Under the pieces are notes generated by a model. It made no database searches. It was not told where the DNA came from and saw nothing but the letters and a program-made list of their open reading frames with translations. DNA of 64,000 bases. Source: JBDROU01 sp043809745 [NCBI: bacterium] (GTDB taxonomy: Bacteria; Elusimicrobiota; JBDRMW01). Both the position numbers and the translations under genes were made by a program. Location: NCBI GenBank assembly GCA_043809745.1, contig JBDROU010000067.1:1-64000 (forward strand), in the 5' to 3' direction. Shown piece after piece: positions 8,482-17,325 of this stretch. The stretch's first letter is position 1. Every line of letters starts with the position of its first letter.

Positions 8482-9505
8482 TTGTTGCCAGCACCTCTGC
8501 TTCAGTTTCTTCAACTTTAAGTTTACCAATTTTTTCAACTATCATTTCATTTAATCTATTTTTTACAAATTCGCCAGAAACCCTAATTGCATTTTTTATG
8601 GCAGTTGAATTTGATTTCCCATGACAAATTATACATACTCCATTTGCCCCAACAAGGGGTGCACCGCCATATTCAGCATAATCAATCTTTTTTTTAATAT
8701 CCTTAAGAGCACCTCTTAAAAATAATGCGCTAAGCTGTCTAATAAAGCTCTTTTTAATCTCATTTTTTGCAATTCTAGTAAATACATGCGCGAAACCCTC
8801 ACTCAACTTCAAAACAACATTTCCAACAAATCCGTCACATACAACAACATCTGCAAGACCTTTGAATATATCTCCACCTTCAATATTTCCAATAAAATTT
8901 AAATCAGAGCTTTTTAACAGTTCATAAGCTTCTATAGTTGTTTCATCACCTTTCCCTTCTTCTTTACCTACGGAGAGCAAACCAACTTTTGGGTTCTTCA
9001 TTTTCAATTCAACTTCAGCAAGACTGCTTCCCATAACAGCAAATTGAAGTAGATGCCTTGGTTTACATGAAACATTTGCGCCCACATCAATCATTATACA
9101 ATTACCCGTTTCATTAGGTACAACCGTAGCAATTGCAGGCCTTGATACACCTTGCAAACGTTTTAGGTTTATCATGGCGGATGTCATAATAGCGCCTGAA
9201 TTACCGGCAGAAATTACCGCTTCAGCCTCCCGATCAACTACCAGCTTCATAGCAACCATTATAGAAGCATCCCGCTTCTGTCTGCACGCCTGAGCCGGAG
9301 ATTCATTCATCCCAATATTTTCCGTACAATGCTTAATATTTATTAAATTTTTGTCGTATTCATATTGATCCAAATATTTGTAAATAACATTTTCATCGCC
9401 AACTAGAATAATTTCTGATCCAAACTCCTTTGAAGCTTCTATAGCGCCTTCAATATTAATCCTGGGCGCATTATCACCACCCATAGCATCTAAAGCAATC
9501 TTCAT
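8474..9505 (-). CDS. plsX: Phosphate acyltransferase
   Basis: Converts acyl-ACP to acyl-phosphate for the first acylation of glycerol-3-phosphate in phospholipid synthesis, at the membrane surface. The 343-residue protein begins with the family signature KIALDAMGGDNAP, has VISAGNSGAIM near 100, MIDVGANVSCKP near 138, and YAEYGGAPLVGANG near 275. AAGGAG lies about 10 bases before the ATG. Between rpmF (3-base gap) and fabH (overlap), which links membrane lipid output to chain initiation. Confidence 0.95.
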   Translation of the reverse strand: MKIALDAMGGDNAPRINIEGAIEASKEFGSEIILVGDENVIYKYLDQYEYDKNLINIKHCTENIGMNESPAQACRQKRDASIMVAMKLVVDREAEAVISAGNSGAIMTSAMINLKRLQGVSRPAIATVVPNETGNCIMIDVGANVSCKPRHLLQFAVMGSSLAEVELKMKNPKVGLLSVGKEEGKGDETTIEAYELLKSSDLNFIGNIEGGDIFKGLADVVVCDGFVGNVVLKLSEGFAHVFTRIAKNEIKKSFIRQLSALFLRGALKDIKKKIDYAEYGGAPLVGANGVCIICHGKSNSTAIKNAIRVSGEFVKNRLNEMIVEKIGKLKVEETEAEVLATNG

Positions 9506-9508
9506 TTT

Positions 9509-9727
9509 TTATTTTGCTCCTTGGGTTTGCTGCTCTTGCTTTTTCTTTTTTACTTTTTTCGGAAGAACTAACACACCGTTATAAAAACCGCAGAAAGGGC
9601 ATATCTTGTGAGGTAGTTTTACTTCATGACATTGAGGACATTCGTTGTAATTCACTACCGTAACCTTCCAATGAGCGCGCCTCATATCTCTTCTTGATCT
9701 ACTATGTTTTCTTTTTGGATTTGCCAT
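9509..9727 (-). CDS. rpmF: Large ribosomal subunit protein L32, zinc-binding form
   Basis: Component of the 50S subunit. The 72-residue protein opens with MANPKRKHSRSRRDMRRAHW, the usual L32 start. Two Cys pairs at residues 30/33 (CPQC) and 43/46 (CPFC) form a zinc ribbon, so this is the cysteine-containing form. The lysine-rich tail is slightly longer than usual. Between yceD and plsX, the conserved order in many bacteria. Confidence 0.95.
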   Translation of the reverse strand: MANPKRKHSRSRRDMRRAHWKVTVVNYNECPQCHEVKLPHKICPFCGFYNGVLVLPKKVKKKKQEQQTQGAK

Positions 9728-9743
9728 AATATTTTGTTCCTTT

Positions 9744-10202
9744 TTATTTTATTTTGATACTTTTCAGTTTTTCAAATGCGTGAATCTGATTGAAGTCTGT
9801 TCTGCAATTGCATTTTACTCTATTGCGATTATTCCCGCATAAAGAGCATAATCCTCCACAATCCGATTTGCATAAGGGATTGATAGGCATTGCTAGAACT
9901 ATACCTGAATGCAGCTCATCACTTATATCAACTTCTTTTTCTTTGGCCCAATTAAATTTTTGAACAATATTAACAGGAACATCAATCCTGTTTTCAAAAA
10001 AATCCAAACACCTGCTGCAATTGCTTGGCATATCTACAGAGATCTTCCCGCTAATAGATATATCATCATCGATTTTGGTTATTAACAAATTATAACTTAT
10101 AGGTTTCGAAATTTTAAATTCATTTGGTTGACAACTTTTTTCACCGCTTATATTAACAGAACCTTCTTGCAAGATTCTCTCAAGATCTATATTAAATTTC
10201 AT
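9744..10202 (-). CDS. yceD: YceD/DUF177 family protein, probably linked to 23S rRNA processing
   Basis: Member of the YceD (DUF177) family, almost always encoded just before rpmF and, from family knowledge, implicated in 23S rRNA accumulation. The 152-residue protein has CSRC near residue 57 and a Cys-rich C-terminus (CKSDCGGLC then CGNN and CNC), suggesting metal binding. It is the first gene behind the promoter at 10259-10287, so it heads the fatty-acid operon. No clear ribosome site precedes the ATG. Confidence 0.88.
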   Translation of the reverse strand: MKFNIDLERILQEGSVNISGEKSCQPNEFKISKPISYNLLITKIDDDISISGKISVDMPSNCSRCLDFFENRIDVPVNIVQKFNWAKEKEVDISDELHSGIVLAMPINPLCKSDCGGLCSLCGNNRNRVKCNCRTDFNQIHAFEKLKSIKIK

Positions 10203-10242
10203 ATTTTTAATCTTATAAAAATGAATACTAATTATTAATAAC

Positions 10243-10252
10243 TCAAATTTGA
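10243..10252. promoter_or_regulatory. Palindrome at the predicted transcription start of the fatty-acid operon
   Basis: TCAAATTTGA is a perfect 10-base palindrome covering the predicted +1 of the promoter at 10259-10287. A repressor bound here would block transcription. Its centre is 50 bases from that of the upstream palindrome. Function is inferred from position alone. Confidence 0.3.
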
Positions 10253-10258
10253 AAAGTT

Positions 10259-10287
10259 AGTATATACATATTTTTTATTTTTGTCAA
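10259..10287 (-). promoter_or_regulatory. Sigma70-type promoter of the yceD-rpmF-fab operon
   Basis: Minus strand: -35 TTGACA (10282-10287), 17-base spacer, -10 TATACT (10259-10264). Predicted start of transcription is near 10252, giving a leader of about 50 bases before yceD. The -35 lies in the 8-mer CTTGACAA, also found at four other intergenic sites in this window. Confidence 0.8.
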
Positions 10288-10292
10288 GCTTA

Positions 10293-10302
10293 TTGAATTC
10301 AA
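10293..10302. promoter_or_regulatory. Palindrome upstream of the fatty-acid operon promoter, candidate operator
   Basis: TTGAATTCAA is a perfect 10-base palindrome starting 6 bases upstream of the -35 box. A related 9-base element, TTGAATCAA, lies at 10319-10327. The position suits a regulator site, but no regulator is encoded nearby and the region is very AT-rich. Confidence 0.3.
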
Positions 10303-10402
10303 AATATAGACAAGCGTTTTGAATCAATAGATTATAGTTAATTTACAATATAATTTAAACTACTAATATTTTTTAGACTGCCTTTTGCTATAGTTATATA
10401 TA

Positions 10403-11572
10403 TTAGCAATACTTATGCTGTCCAGACCGTTTTGACTCTATCAATGCAGAATAAATCCTATCAATTGCCGTGACCATATTTTCAATAAAAAAGCTTTCAT
10501 TTAAAGTTGATTTTGCTTCTTTTCCGAGACGAATTCTTTCTTCACTGCTTTTTAATAAAAAGCTTACTTTTTCCGCCATCAAATTTATATTCTTCACAGG
10601 TATTAGAAATCCGTTATTCCCGCTTTTAATTATATCCCTTGTCCCGTCTACATCATACACTACAGATGGTTTTTCCATATACATAGCTTCAACCAGGGCA
10701 CGTGGAAGTCCTTCCCAAAGTGAGGTAAGAACAAATATATCTGATTGTTGAACTATTTTCTGAGCATCTCTCCTCCAACCAATAAGCAAGCATGAATCAC
10801 CCAATTCATATCTTTTGACAGCATTCTCTACTTCCGTTCTTAGCTCCCCATCACCGATTAAAATAAATTTTACATCTTCAAAGTGATAATCATATTTTAT
10901 AATCTTTGCCAGCATTACAAAATCAACTGGATTTTTCTGTGGCTTTAAGCAGCTTACATTAGCAACAATCCTTTCATTTTTATATAACGGAATCAAATTT
11001 TGGACATCACTCTTAGTATAATGTTGTTTTAAGCGCCTTATCCCGCTGTGTATTGCTGTAACTTTCTCTTTTTTAGCGATGTTAAACTTAATCAGAGTTC
11101 TAACATTATCTTCAGCAACGGTAATTAGATGCGTTGTTATTTTTGAACTTAACTTCTCAACAAATATAAGGATATTTCTGTAAAACATATTCTGGTATTT
11201 GTTAAATCCGAAACCGTGATATGTATGAATTATAATTGGAACACCAGAAAAATAAGCAGCCCATCGGCCCAATATCCCAGCTTTTGACGAATGGGTATGA
11301 ACTATATCAGGTTTTAACTTTTTAATCAGCGCATATAACTTTGTGAAAGCTATTAAATCATTTATAGGACTTATTTTGCGAACTAAATTTTTTAAAAAAT
11401 AAGTTTCGTATTTATTTGATTTCTTAGCTTCCAGATCTAATATACCCCCCTCCCCTGTTATTAATATTTTTTCGTAGCGGTCATGCTCTAATGCTTCGAG
11501 GGTGTATAAGGTATTATCCTGTGCTCCGCCTAATTCAAGCTTTGTTATAATATGAATGCATTTAACTTTCAT
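10403..11572 (-). CDS. Glycosyltransferase family 4, polysaccharide assembly
   Basis: GT-B fold retaining glycosyltransferase that probably adds a sugar to the lipid-linked polysaccharide repeat in the cytoplasm. The 389-residue protein has the N-terminal acceptor-side GGAQDNTLYTL, HTHSSKAGILGR (about residues 92-103) as in PglA/EpsD-like enzymes, and the C-terminal nucleotide-sugar region with SLWEGLPRALVEAMYMEKP carrying the E-x7-E pair. It overlaps the upstream FAD enzyme by 4 bases. Last gene of the polysaccharide cluster. The sugar transferred is unknown. Confidence 0.88.
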   Translation of the reverse strand: MKVKCIHIITKLELGGAQDNTLYTLEALEHDRYEKILITGEGGILDLEAKKSNKYETYFLKNLVRKISPINDLIAFTKLYALIKKLKPDIVHTHSSKAGILGRWAAYFSGVPIIIHTYHGFGFNKYQNMFYRNILIFVEKLSSKITTHLITVAEDNVRTLIKFNIAKKEKVTAIHSGIRRLKQHYTKSDVQNLIPLYKNERIVANVSCLKPQKNPVDFVMLAKIIKYDYHFEDVKFILIGDGELRTEVENAVKRYELGDSCLLIGWRRDAQKIVQQSDIFVLTSLWEGLPRALVEAMYMEKPSVVYDVDGTRDIIKSGNNGFLIPVKNINLMAEKVSFLLKSSEERIRLGKEAKSTLNESFFIENMVTAIDRIYSALIESKRSGQHKYC

Positions 11573-12873
11573 TTTCTACTGTGCAGTTTTGCGGCTAGTT
11601 TTTGACCGTCGAGGATTGCTTCTTCCATGAATGAGTATTTCCAATCACCATATCTGCCTATGGAATGTATGGAATTTTTATTAAGGAACTCTTTTACACG
11701 CTTTAAGGCCTTCTCTCTTTTATTATCGTGTATAACATATGCGTATTGCATGGGCATGTGCTGCAGCGCAATTATTTTATCGTCTTTAGCAATAATATTC
11801 AAGCGGTTAAGGTCCATTATTGCCTTTGAGAATAATCTGTTTAAGTTAGCTTTCTCATTTGGATTGGTAGCTATCTCTATATAAAACGCAGCGCAATCCT
11901 CTGGCACCGAGCTGCGCGAAATATTATGTATGAAGCCAACCCTGTGAAAAATGAACTCGGGTTCAGGAAAATATATCCAATGCCTGTTAATTGCATCTCT
12001 TTTCCTTATGCCTATATTTAAACATTGCACTGAACGCCATCGAAAAGAATTTTTTATATCGTTTAATTCTTCAGGAAAGGGTTCTAAATTCTTCAATAGT
12101 TCAGGTATAGGCATGGTTGAAATTAACTGTTCATACTCTATTAATAACTTAGAATTCAACTCTACCCTTTTTTCCTTCCAAAATATTCTTCCAACATTAG
12201 AGTTGAGATGCAAATTTCGAATCCGTTGAGCAAATGCATTTGGCAGTGCTTGTATACCGCCTGTTTTAGGATAATAGAATTTAGAGTTATAACCAAAATC
12301 CGCAACCTGATACTCGAACGCTCCAGAAACTATCTGATTAATCTTTGGTTTTGGGATAAACCATTCGCACCATTCCGACGTCATCTCTTCTAATTCCACC
12401 CCGAAAAGTTTTGTATTATATGGGATGAAAAAATGTTTTGCAAAACCACTTCCAAAATAATTGTTTATCCATTCCTTAAAATTTGTTGCTTTCTTTTTAT
12501 GCTTGTTGCATTGAGCAGATATTAGACCATATAAACAATCTTTGACTACATCTATTGGCAGTCCAAAAAGATTCGCTTGAAAAGGAAACGGCACATATTT
12601 ACCTTTATAATATACAAATGCCTGCCTGTAATGCTCATTGATATTGTTTTTCAGCATGCCGGCAACAAGGCTTTTTATCTCTTTATTATGCAGGTGCAGT
12701 AGATGCCCTGAAAAATCAAAATTAAAGCCTTTCCAAGGAAGTGTACGACATAACCCGCCAACTGTTTTTTCTTTCTCAAGTATTGTATAATTATCTTTTA
12801 GATGATAAGCGCATGATAAACCACTTAACCCAGCTCCCACTATTAAAATATTTTCTTTTTTTGAAATCAGCAT
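11569..12873 (-). CDS. FAD-dependent oxidoreductase, amine oxidase / UDP-galactopyranose mutase-like fold
   Basis: The 434-residue protein starts with a dinucleotide-binding motif, ILIVGAGLSGLSCAYHL (about residues 9-25), an acidic ribose-binding end (ILEKEKTVGGLC) and a GFNFDFSGHLLH segment, as in protoporphyrinogen-oxidase-like and Glf-like flavoproteins. The C-terminus has SIGRYGDWKYSFMEEAI, the second FAD-contact region. Such enzymes recur in O-antigen and exopolysaccharide loci, where their substrates are mostly unknown. It is 4 bases downstream of the WecA-like gene and overlaps the GT4, so a role in nucleotide-sugar or lipid-linked sugar modification is inferred. I cannot assign true mutase activity. 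Confidence 0.75.
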   Translation of the reverse strand: MLISKKENILIVGAGLSGLSCAYHLKDNYTILEKEKTVGGLCRTLPWKGFNFDFSGHLLHLHNKEIKSLVAGMLKNNINEHYRQAFVYYKGKYVPFPFQANLFGLPIDVVKDCLYGLISAQCNKHKKKATNFKEWINNYFGSGFAKHFFIPYNTKLFGVELEEMTSEWCEWFIPKPKINQIVSGAFEYQVADFGYNSKFYYPKTGGIQALPNAFAQRIRNLHLNSNVGRIFWKEKRVELNSKLLIEYEQLISTMPIPELLKNLEPFPEELNDIKNSFRWRSVQCLNIGIRKRDAINRHWIYFPEPEFIFHRVGFIHNISRSSVPEDCAAFYIEIATNPNEKANLNRLFSKAIMDLNRLNIIAKDDKIIALQHMPMQYAYVIHDNKREKALKRVKEFLNKNSIHSIGRYGDWKYSFMEEAILDGQKLAAKLHSRK

Positions 12874-12877
12874 TTTT

Positions 12878-13906
12878 TTACTCTATCCGTAATTTCAATA
12901 AGTATTTTGTTCCAAAAATAAAAAAAGTAATCACAATTGAATATATGATTAATGACCCGATCTGATTCACTTTTGTGCTTACAAACGCGCAAATTGATAA
13001 TAAAATCGAGACTAATAACGAAATAATCAATACCTTTAATCTTGACATTCCAAGAAACTCCATTCTTAATGCAAAATGATCCTTGCTGCCTAGAAATGGA
13101 GACTTTCCTTTACTAATCCTCAAAAAGCTTACTAATATAGTGTCATATAATGGTAATGCTAAAATTAAAATTGGCGCAAAAATAGCAATATTATTGATAC
13201 TTGTATATGAAGTCCCTAAAGAAAGAGCACAGAGTATAAATCCTATAAGCAAACTGCCTGTATCCCCAAGAAATATTTTATATTTCTTTGAAAGATTATA
13301 TGGAATAAATCCCAAACAAGCACCGCATAATATAATTGCTGTGAAGTTAACATACAACTCTTCAGTAGGCAGAGAAATAAATAGAAACGCACAGGACGCA
13401 ATAATTGCGATACCACTCGACAAACCGTCAACCACATCAACTATGTTAAAAGCATTTGTTATTCCAACAATCCAAATAAAAGTAAATATCCAGCCCATAT
13501 ATTCAGGTGCTATAAATTTAATTTTTATGCCAAAATATATGAGTATAAATGCAGCCACGAATTGAAATATAAACTTAATTTTGAAATTTATCCCCTTTAG
13601 ATGGAGATCATCAATTAATCCCAACAGAACTATCAAAAGGCTGCCGAATAAAATACCCCTTAATGATCTCAAAGTCCCTGTAGGAAAATTAGTGAATAAA
13701 CGAAGTAAAACCATACTTAAGATTATTGAAAACCATATAGCTAAACCTCCTAAATATGGGACAGGATTCTTATGTGTTTTTATTTTATTTAACGGATGAT
13801 CAAAAATATTAAATTTTAGAGCAATCTTGCGCATAATTGGTGTTATAATCACAGAAAAAATCAGCGCACATAGAAATATTAGCCCATAAAGCGTATATAT
13901 CTTCAT
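12878..13906 (-). CDS. MraY/WecA family glycosyl-1-phosphate transferase
   Basis: Integral membrane enzyme that transfers a sugar-1-phosphate to undecaprenyl phosphate, the first committed step of repeat-unit assembly. The 342-residue protein has about ten hydrophobic segments. It shows THKNPVPYLGG (about residues 43-53), the metal-binding GLIDD (about 96-100), NAFNIVDVVDGL (about 150-161), FLGDTGSLLIGF (about 213-224) and the cytoplasmic His motif in GSKDHFALR. This matches the WecA/TagO branch more than MraY. It is the likely initiator of the polysaccharide encoded around it. No ribosome site is visible and a promoter is predicted just upstream. Confidence 0.88.
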   Translation of the reverse strand: MKIYTLYGLIFLCALIFSVIITPIMRKIALKFNIFDHPLNKIKTHKNPVPYLGGLAIWFSIILSMVLLRLFTNFPTGTLRSLRGILFGSLLIVLLGLIDDLHLKGINFKIKFIFQFVAAFILIYFGIKIKFIAPEYMGWIFTFIWIVGITNAFNIVDVVDGLSSGIAIIASCAFLFISLPTEELYVNFTAIILCGACLGFIPYNLSKKYKIFLGDTGSLLIGFILCALSLGTSYTSINNIAIFAPILILALPLYDTILVSFLRISKGKSPFLGSKDHFALRMEFLGMSRLKVLIISLLVSILLSICAFVSTKVNQIGSLIIYSIVITFFIFGTKYLLKLRIE

Positions 13907-13914
13907 ATTATATA

Positions 13915-13943
13915 ATTTTATAAATTTTATGCTGTTTTTACAA
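13915..13943 (-). promoter_or_regulatory. Possible promoter of the WecA-like gene, near-leaderless
   Basis: Minus strand -35 TTGTAA (13938-13943), 17-base spacer, -10 TAAAAT (13915-13920). The -10 ends 8 bases before the ATG at 13906, so the transcript would begin almost at the start codon, consistent with the missing Shine-Dalgarno. The region is almost pure A/T, so chance matches are likely. Confidence 0.35.
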
Positions 13944-13992
13944 GCAAAGAGATGAAAGCTAGTTCAAAAGGCAGGATTTAAGATTAGTTGCT

Positions 13993-15972
13993 TCAGATTT
14001 TATAAAAAGCCACCTCGTTATTCTCAAAAATAATGTCAAACAAAGCAATTGAATTAGTCCAGTTAATTCTTCCATGATCTGTAAATGACATTATTTTATA
14101 TGATTCATCCAAACGTTTCGCTTCTCTTTTATTATAAAGTAAATGCGTAAAGCCTTTATTTTTTAACACATTTATAAGTTCTAAATGGTCCCCTGATTCA
14201 TTAGCCCATGACACCAGCCTTTCGGGTGCAAAGACAAAACTCAACTCATAAGGGATTTCACAATAAAAACCTCTCTGATCACCCAAGATATATATTTTCT
14301 CATTTTTTGATAAATTATTGTTTATAAACTCGCATATTGCGTAAAATCCGCCAATCTTGCGACGGAGATATTCATCCCTATGCTCAACACCTAAGGCAAC
14401 ATTAATTGGTTCAACTTGTTGATTTATTATGGTTAATAGAAATATATTTGAAACACTAAATATGGTCACCATCCCGATTAGCAAAAACCTGACTACTGCT
14501 CTGCCGGATTTAAACATGTTATATATGCCTAGTGATATTACGAATGCAACAAGTGGTAAAACTACAACCAAAAATCTAAGCACCTGTCCGGTTGAAAACC
14601 AAATGGTTAAATGCAAAACAAGATATGCCAATAGAAACTTCAGCATATAGTTTAATTTCCTAACAAAGAATATTGTCGGTAATGCAAGTATAAATAATGG
14701 CCAACCAATCCCACCCAATACATCCGCGCCACCGGCAAAAGGAATAATATTTTTAATAATGTTAAATGGCAAAAGTAAGAATTCTTTTATGAAACTGCCT
14801 TTGACTCCATATGAAACGAGCTGTCTGAAATAGCCTTCTGCTGTTTGAACCGTCCACTGCATTTCACCCCAACCCAAATATTTGTAAAAAAATGGGAAAA
14901 AAGGATTCCCAAAGTAAACAGTATTTTTTATCAGCCAGGGCAATGATAAAATTATTACTGGGAGATTAAAGATTAGCAGTAATGTTAGGTACTTTCTTAT
15001 ATTTTCTTTCTTAATAATTACCACTTCCGCTAGTAAAAGCACATTGATACATACAGGGGTAATCACCCCAAAATATTTTGATCCGAATGATAATCCCCCT
15101 AATATACCTGAAACCAGCAGAAAGCCATGTTTTCTGTTCTCGAGCCAAGCTAAAAAAGATAAAACCGAACCAACCATGAAAATACTTAATCCCGGCTCAA
15201 CATAACAGCTGGAAAACAAAAGTATTACAGAAGGGAATGATGAAAATAGAAATAGAGTAAAAAAACTTCCAGTAATACTTAAATGCCGTCTACTTAGATT
15301 AAAAATTAATGCCAGCAATGATAAAAAAAATGAGAAACTTATCAACCGCGCGATATCTGTGTTTCCTAATGCCAACGCGGCTGTAAAAAGCATCTCAATA
15401 TTCTGAGGGAAAGCGGAATACAAATTATTAGGAATATGGAATATCTTATTGTATTGAAGATATATCTTTGGGATAGCCAGGTGATATACTAATGAGTCAT
15501 AATATGTTGGAGGAGCAAAGCAAGTAAGAAAAATTATTATGGTTGCAGCTGCTAAGGGTACGATAAAAATTACAATCTTTGAGTCAGCAGCAAAATTGAA
15601 GTTAAATACTCCCGCTGATTTATATTCCTTTGCAGCTAAAACTATTCCAACAGAAATATATATCCATATGAAAATTGGGTATAGTATATTTAATATACCT
15701 AAAGTAAAAACAAAATAGATTAGCAATCCCAATCCAAGCAAATATGAATAAATCATGCTTTCAATACTGCTGGGCCAATCAATTTTTATTAGATTCCCCA
15801 ATCTTCTACCATAAGCCCAGCTGCTGATTATTAAGATAATTGTTAACATTAAATGATATAATTTAGCCAGTGATTCTGCGACAGGATAATACAAGAAGAA
15901 GAAAGATCCTAAATAAATTACGGCTATCCAATATAATGATAAAAAGAAGTTCTTGCTTGGTGTAAATTTCAT
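13993..15972 (-). CDS. Multi-pass membrane glycosyltransferase, ArnT/GT39-like
   Basis: Predicted polyprenyl-phosphate-sugar-dependent glycosyltransferase of the GT-C fold. The 659-residue protein has about 11 to 13 transmembrane segments. A conserved first periplasmic loop, APPTYYDSLVYHLAIPK (about residues 152-168), carries the Asp expected for this fold. A soluble C-terminal domain follows from about residue 520. The donor would be a polyprenyl-phosphate sugar, perhaps made by the GT2 at 21290-22039. It follows the UDP-sugar dehydrogenase by 5 bases, so the two are co-transcribed. Acceptor unknown. Confidence 0.72.
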   Translation of the reverse strand: MKFTPSKNFFLSLYWIAVIYLGSFFFLYYPVAESLAKLYHLMLTIILIISSWAYGRRLGNLIKIDWPSSIESMIYSYLLGLGLLIYFVFTLGILNILYPIFIWIYISVGIVLAAKEYKSAGVFNFNFAADSKIVIFIVPLAAATIIIFLTCFAPPTYYDSLVYHLAIPKIYLQYNKIFHIPNNLYSAFPQNIEMLFTAALALGNTDIARLISFSFFLSLLALIFNLSRRHLSITGSFFTLFLFSSFPSVILLFSSCYVEPGLSIFMVGSVLSFLAWLENRKHGFLLVSGILGGLSFGSKYFGVITPVCINVLLLAEVVIIKKENIRKYLTLLLIFNLPVIILSLPWLIKNTVYFGNPFFPFFYKYLGWGEMQWTVQTAEGYFRQLVSYGVKGSFIKEFLLLPFNIIKNIIPFAGGADVLGGIGWPLFILALPTIFFVRKLNYMLKFLLAYLVLHLTIWFSTGQVLRFLVVVLPLVAFVISLGIYNMFKSGRAVVRFLLIGMVTIFSVSNIFLLTIINQQVEPINVALGVEHRDEYLRRKIGGFYAICEFINNNLSKNEKIYILGDQRGFYCEIPYELSFVFAPERLVSWANESGDHLELINVLKNKGFTHLLYNKREAKRLDESYKIMSFTDHGRINWTNSIALFDIIFENNEVAFYKI

Positions 15973-15977
15973 ACAGC

Positions 15978-17270
15978 TTAAAGTTTTATAATTTTACTAG
16001 AAGAAAAACCTTTCGTTGCGTTTTTAGAATCAAAAATAATTCTGGAATACTTAATAATGTTTTTGTAATCAAAACTCGAATGATTTGTAGCTATCACAAC
16101 ACAATCCTGAGATGCTAGCAAAGTTGGGGTTATTTTAACTGAACAAAGGGATTTATTGCCAATGCAAATTCTCTTAACATACGGATCAGAATAAGACAAA
16201 CTTGCTTTCTTATTTAAGAGTATTGAAATAACATCCAATGCAGGCGATTCCCTTGTGTCAGACACATCTTTCTTATATGCGACCCCTAAAACTAATATTT
16301 TTGAATTCCTTATTGGTTTTTTAAAATCATTTAATATTGCCTGTATTTTTGATACTACATATTCAGGCATATGAGAATTTATTTCACCTGCCAGCTCAAT
16401 AAAGCGCGAAAAGAAGTTAAGGGTTTTTAATTTCCAGGACAGATAGTGAATATCTAGCGGTATACAGTGCCCGCCAATACCTGGCCCTGGATAAAAAGGT
16501 AAAAAACCGAAAGGTTTTGTACTTGCAGCTTCTATAATTTCAAAAGTATCCAGCCTCAATTTATCGCACATTAAAGCAACCTCATTTACCAGTCCTATAT
16601 TCACTGCCCTAAAGGTATTTTCCAGCAGTTTAACCATTTCCGCAGCCTGTGTAGATGAAACAGGTATTACTGTATCAACGATCTGCATGTAAAGCTTTTG
16701 GGCCAATTGAGTGCATCTTTTTGTTATACCTCCTACAACTTTTGGCGTATTTCTTATTTTATACTTCTTGTTGCCCGGATCTACTCTCTCAGGAGAAAAT
16801 GCAAGATTAAAATCTGTTCCTACACGTAATCCCTTTTTTGCTAGTAAAGGCAGCACTATTTCCTGCGTAGTGCCTGGATAGGTTGTACTCTCAAGAATAA
16901 CCAGCTGATCTTTATGCAAATACCGCGCTACCTCTGTAATCGACGAAAGTATATATGATATATCCGGATCCTTTGATTTTCTTAAAGGTGTCGGGACACA
17001 TACAACCACTACATCTTGTGATTTGAGTATACTAAAATCGGTAGTACTAATAAATTTTTTATTCGCTATAAAAGGTCGAAGTAAAAAATCAGGGATATCC
17101 TCTATATAAGATTTGCCTTTGTTAAGAAACTTTACTTTTTCATTATCTACATCAATACCATATACAGCAAATCCTGCCCCGGCAAATTCTACAGCCAGCG
17201 GCAATCCTACATAACCAAGCCCAACTATGGCCAGCCGCGCTTTTTTGGTTTTAATTTTTTCATCAAGCAT
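15978..17270 (-). CDS. wbpA: Nucleotide-sugar dehydrogenase, UDP-N-acetylglucosamine 6-dehydrogenase-like
   Basis: Two-step NAD-dependent oxidation of a UDP-hexose or UDP-HexNAc to the uronic acid. The 430-residue protein has the N-terminal Rossmann motif VGLGYVGLPLA (about 16-26), the NEVALMCDKL segment, and the active-site GPGIGGHCIPLD with the nucleophilic Cys (about 266-277). The surrounding KPFGFLPFYPGPG resembles the WbpA/VipA type more than plain UDP-glucose dehydrogenase. A C-terminal UDP-binding domain has LGVAYKKDVSDTRESPA. It supplies an acidic sugar to the polysaccharide. The exact substrate is not proven, so the symbol is tentative. Confidence 0.8.
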   Translation of the reverse strand: MLDEKIKTKKARLAIVGLGYVGLPLAVEFAGAGFAVYGIDVDNEKVKFLNKGKSYIEDIPDFLLRPFIANKKFISTTDFSILKSQDVVVVCVPTPLRKSKDPDISYILSSITEVARYLHKDQLVILESTTYPGTTQEIVLPLLAKKGLRVGTDFNLAFSPERVDPGNKKYKIRNTPKVVGGITKRCTQLAQKLYMQIVDTVIPVSSTQAAEMVKLLENTFRAVNIGLVNEVALMCDKLRLDTFEIIEAASTKPFGFLPFYPGPGIGGHCIPLDIHYLSWKLKTLNFFSRFIELAGEINSHMPEYVVSKIQAILNDFKKPIRNSKILVLGVAYKKDVSDTRESPALDVISILLNKKASLSYSDPYVKRICIGNKSLCSVKITPTLLASQDCVVIATNHSSFDYKNIIKYSRIIFDSKNATKGFSSSKIIKL

Positions 17271-17325
17271 TTTTTATATTCTACATCCAAAAAAAGCTAA
17301 AGTAAACAAGCTTAATACGCTGCGA

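Noticed and set aside
8482-8538. Longer N-terminus of FabH
   Set aside because: It would add 19 Lys- and Leu-rich residues from within plsX. The internal ATG at 8481 has a ribosome site and gives the normal FabH length and active-site numbering.
10203-10402. Possible tRNA, riboswitch or small RNA in the 200-base gap before yceD
   Set aside because: No cloverleaf or known riboswitch core is recognisable. The gap is AT-rich and explained by the promoter and palindromes.
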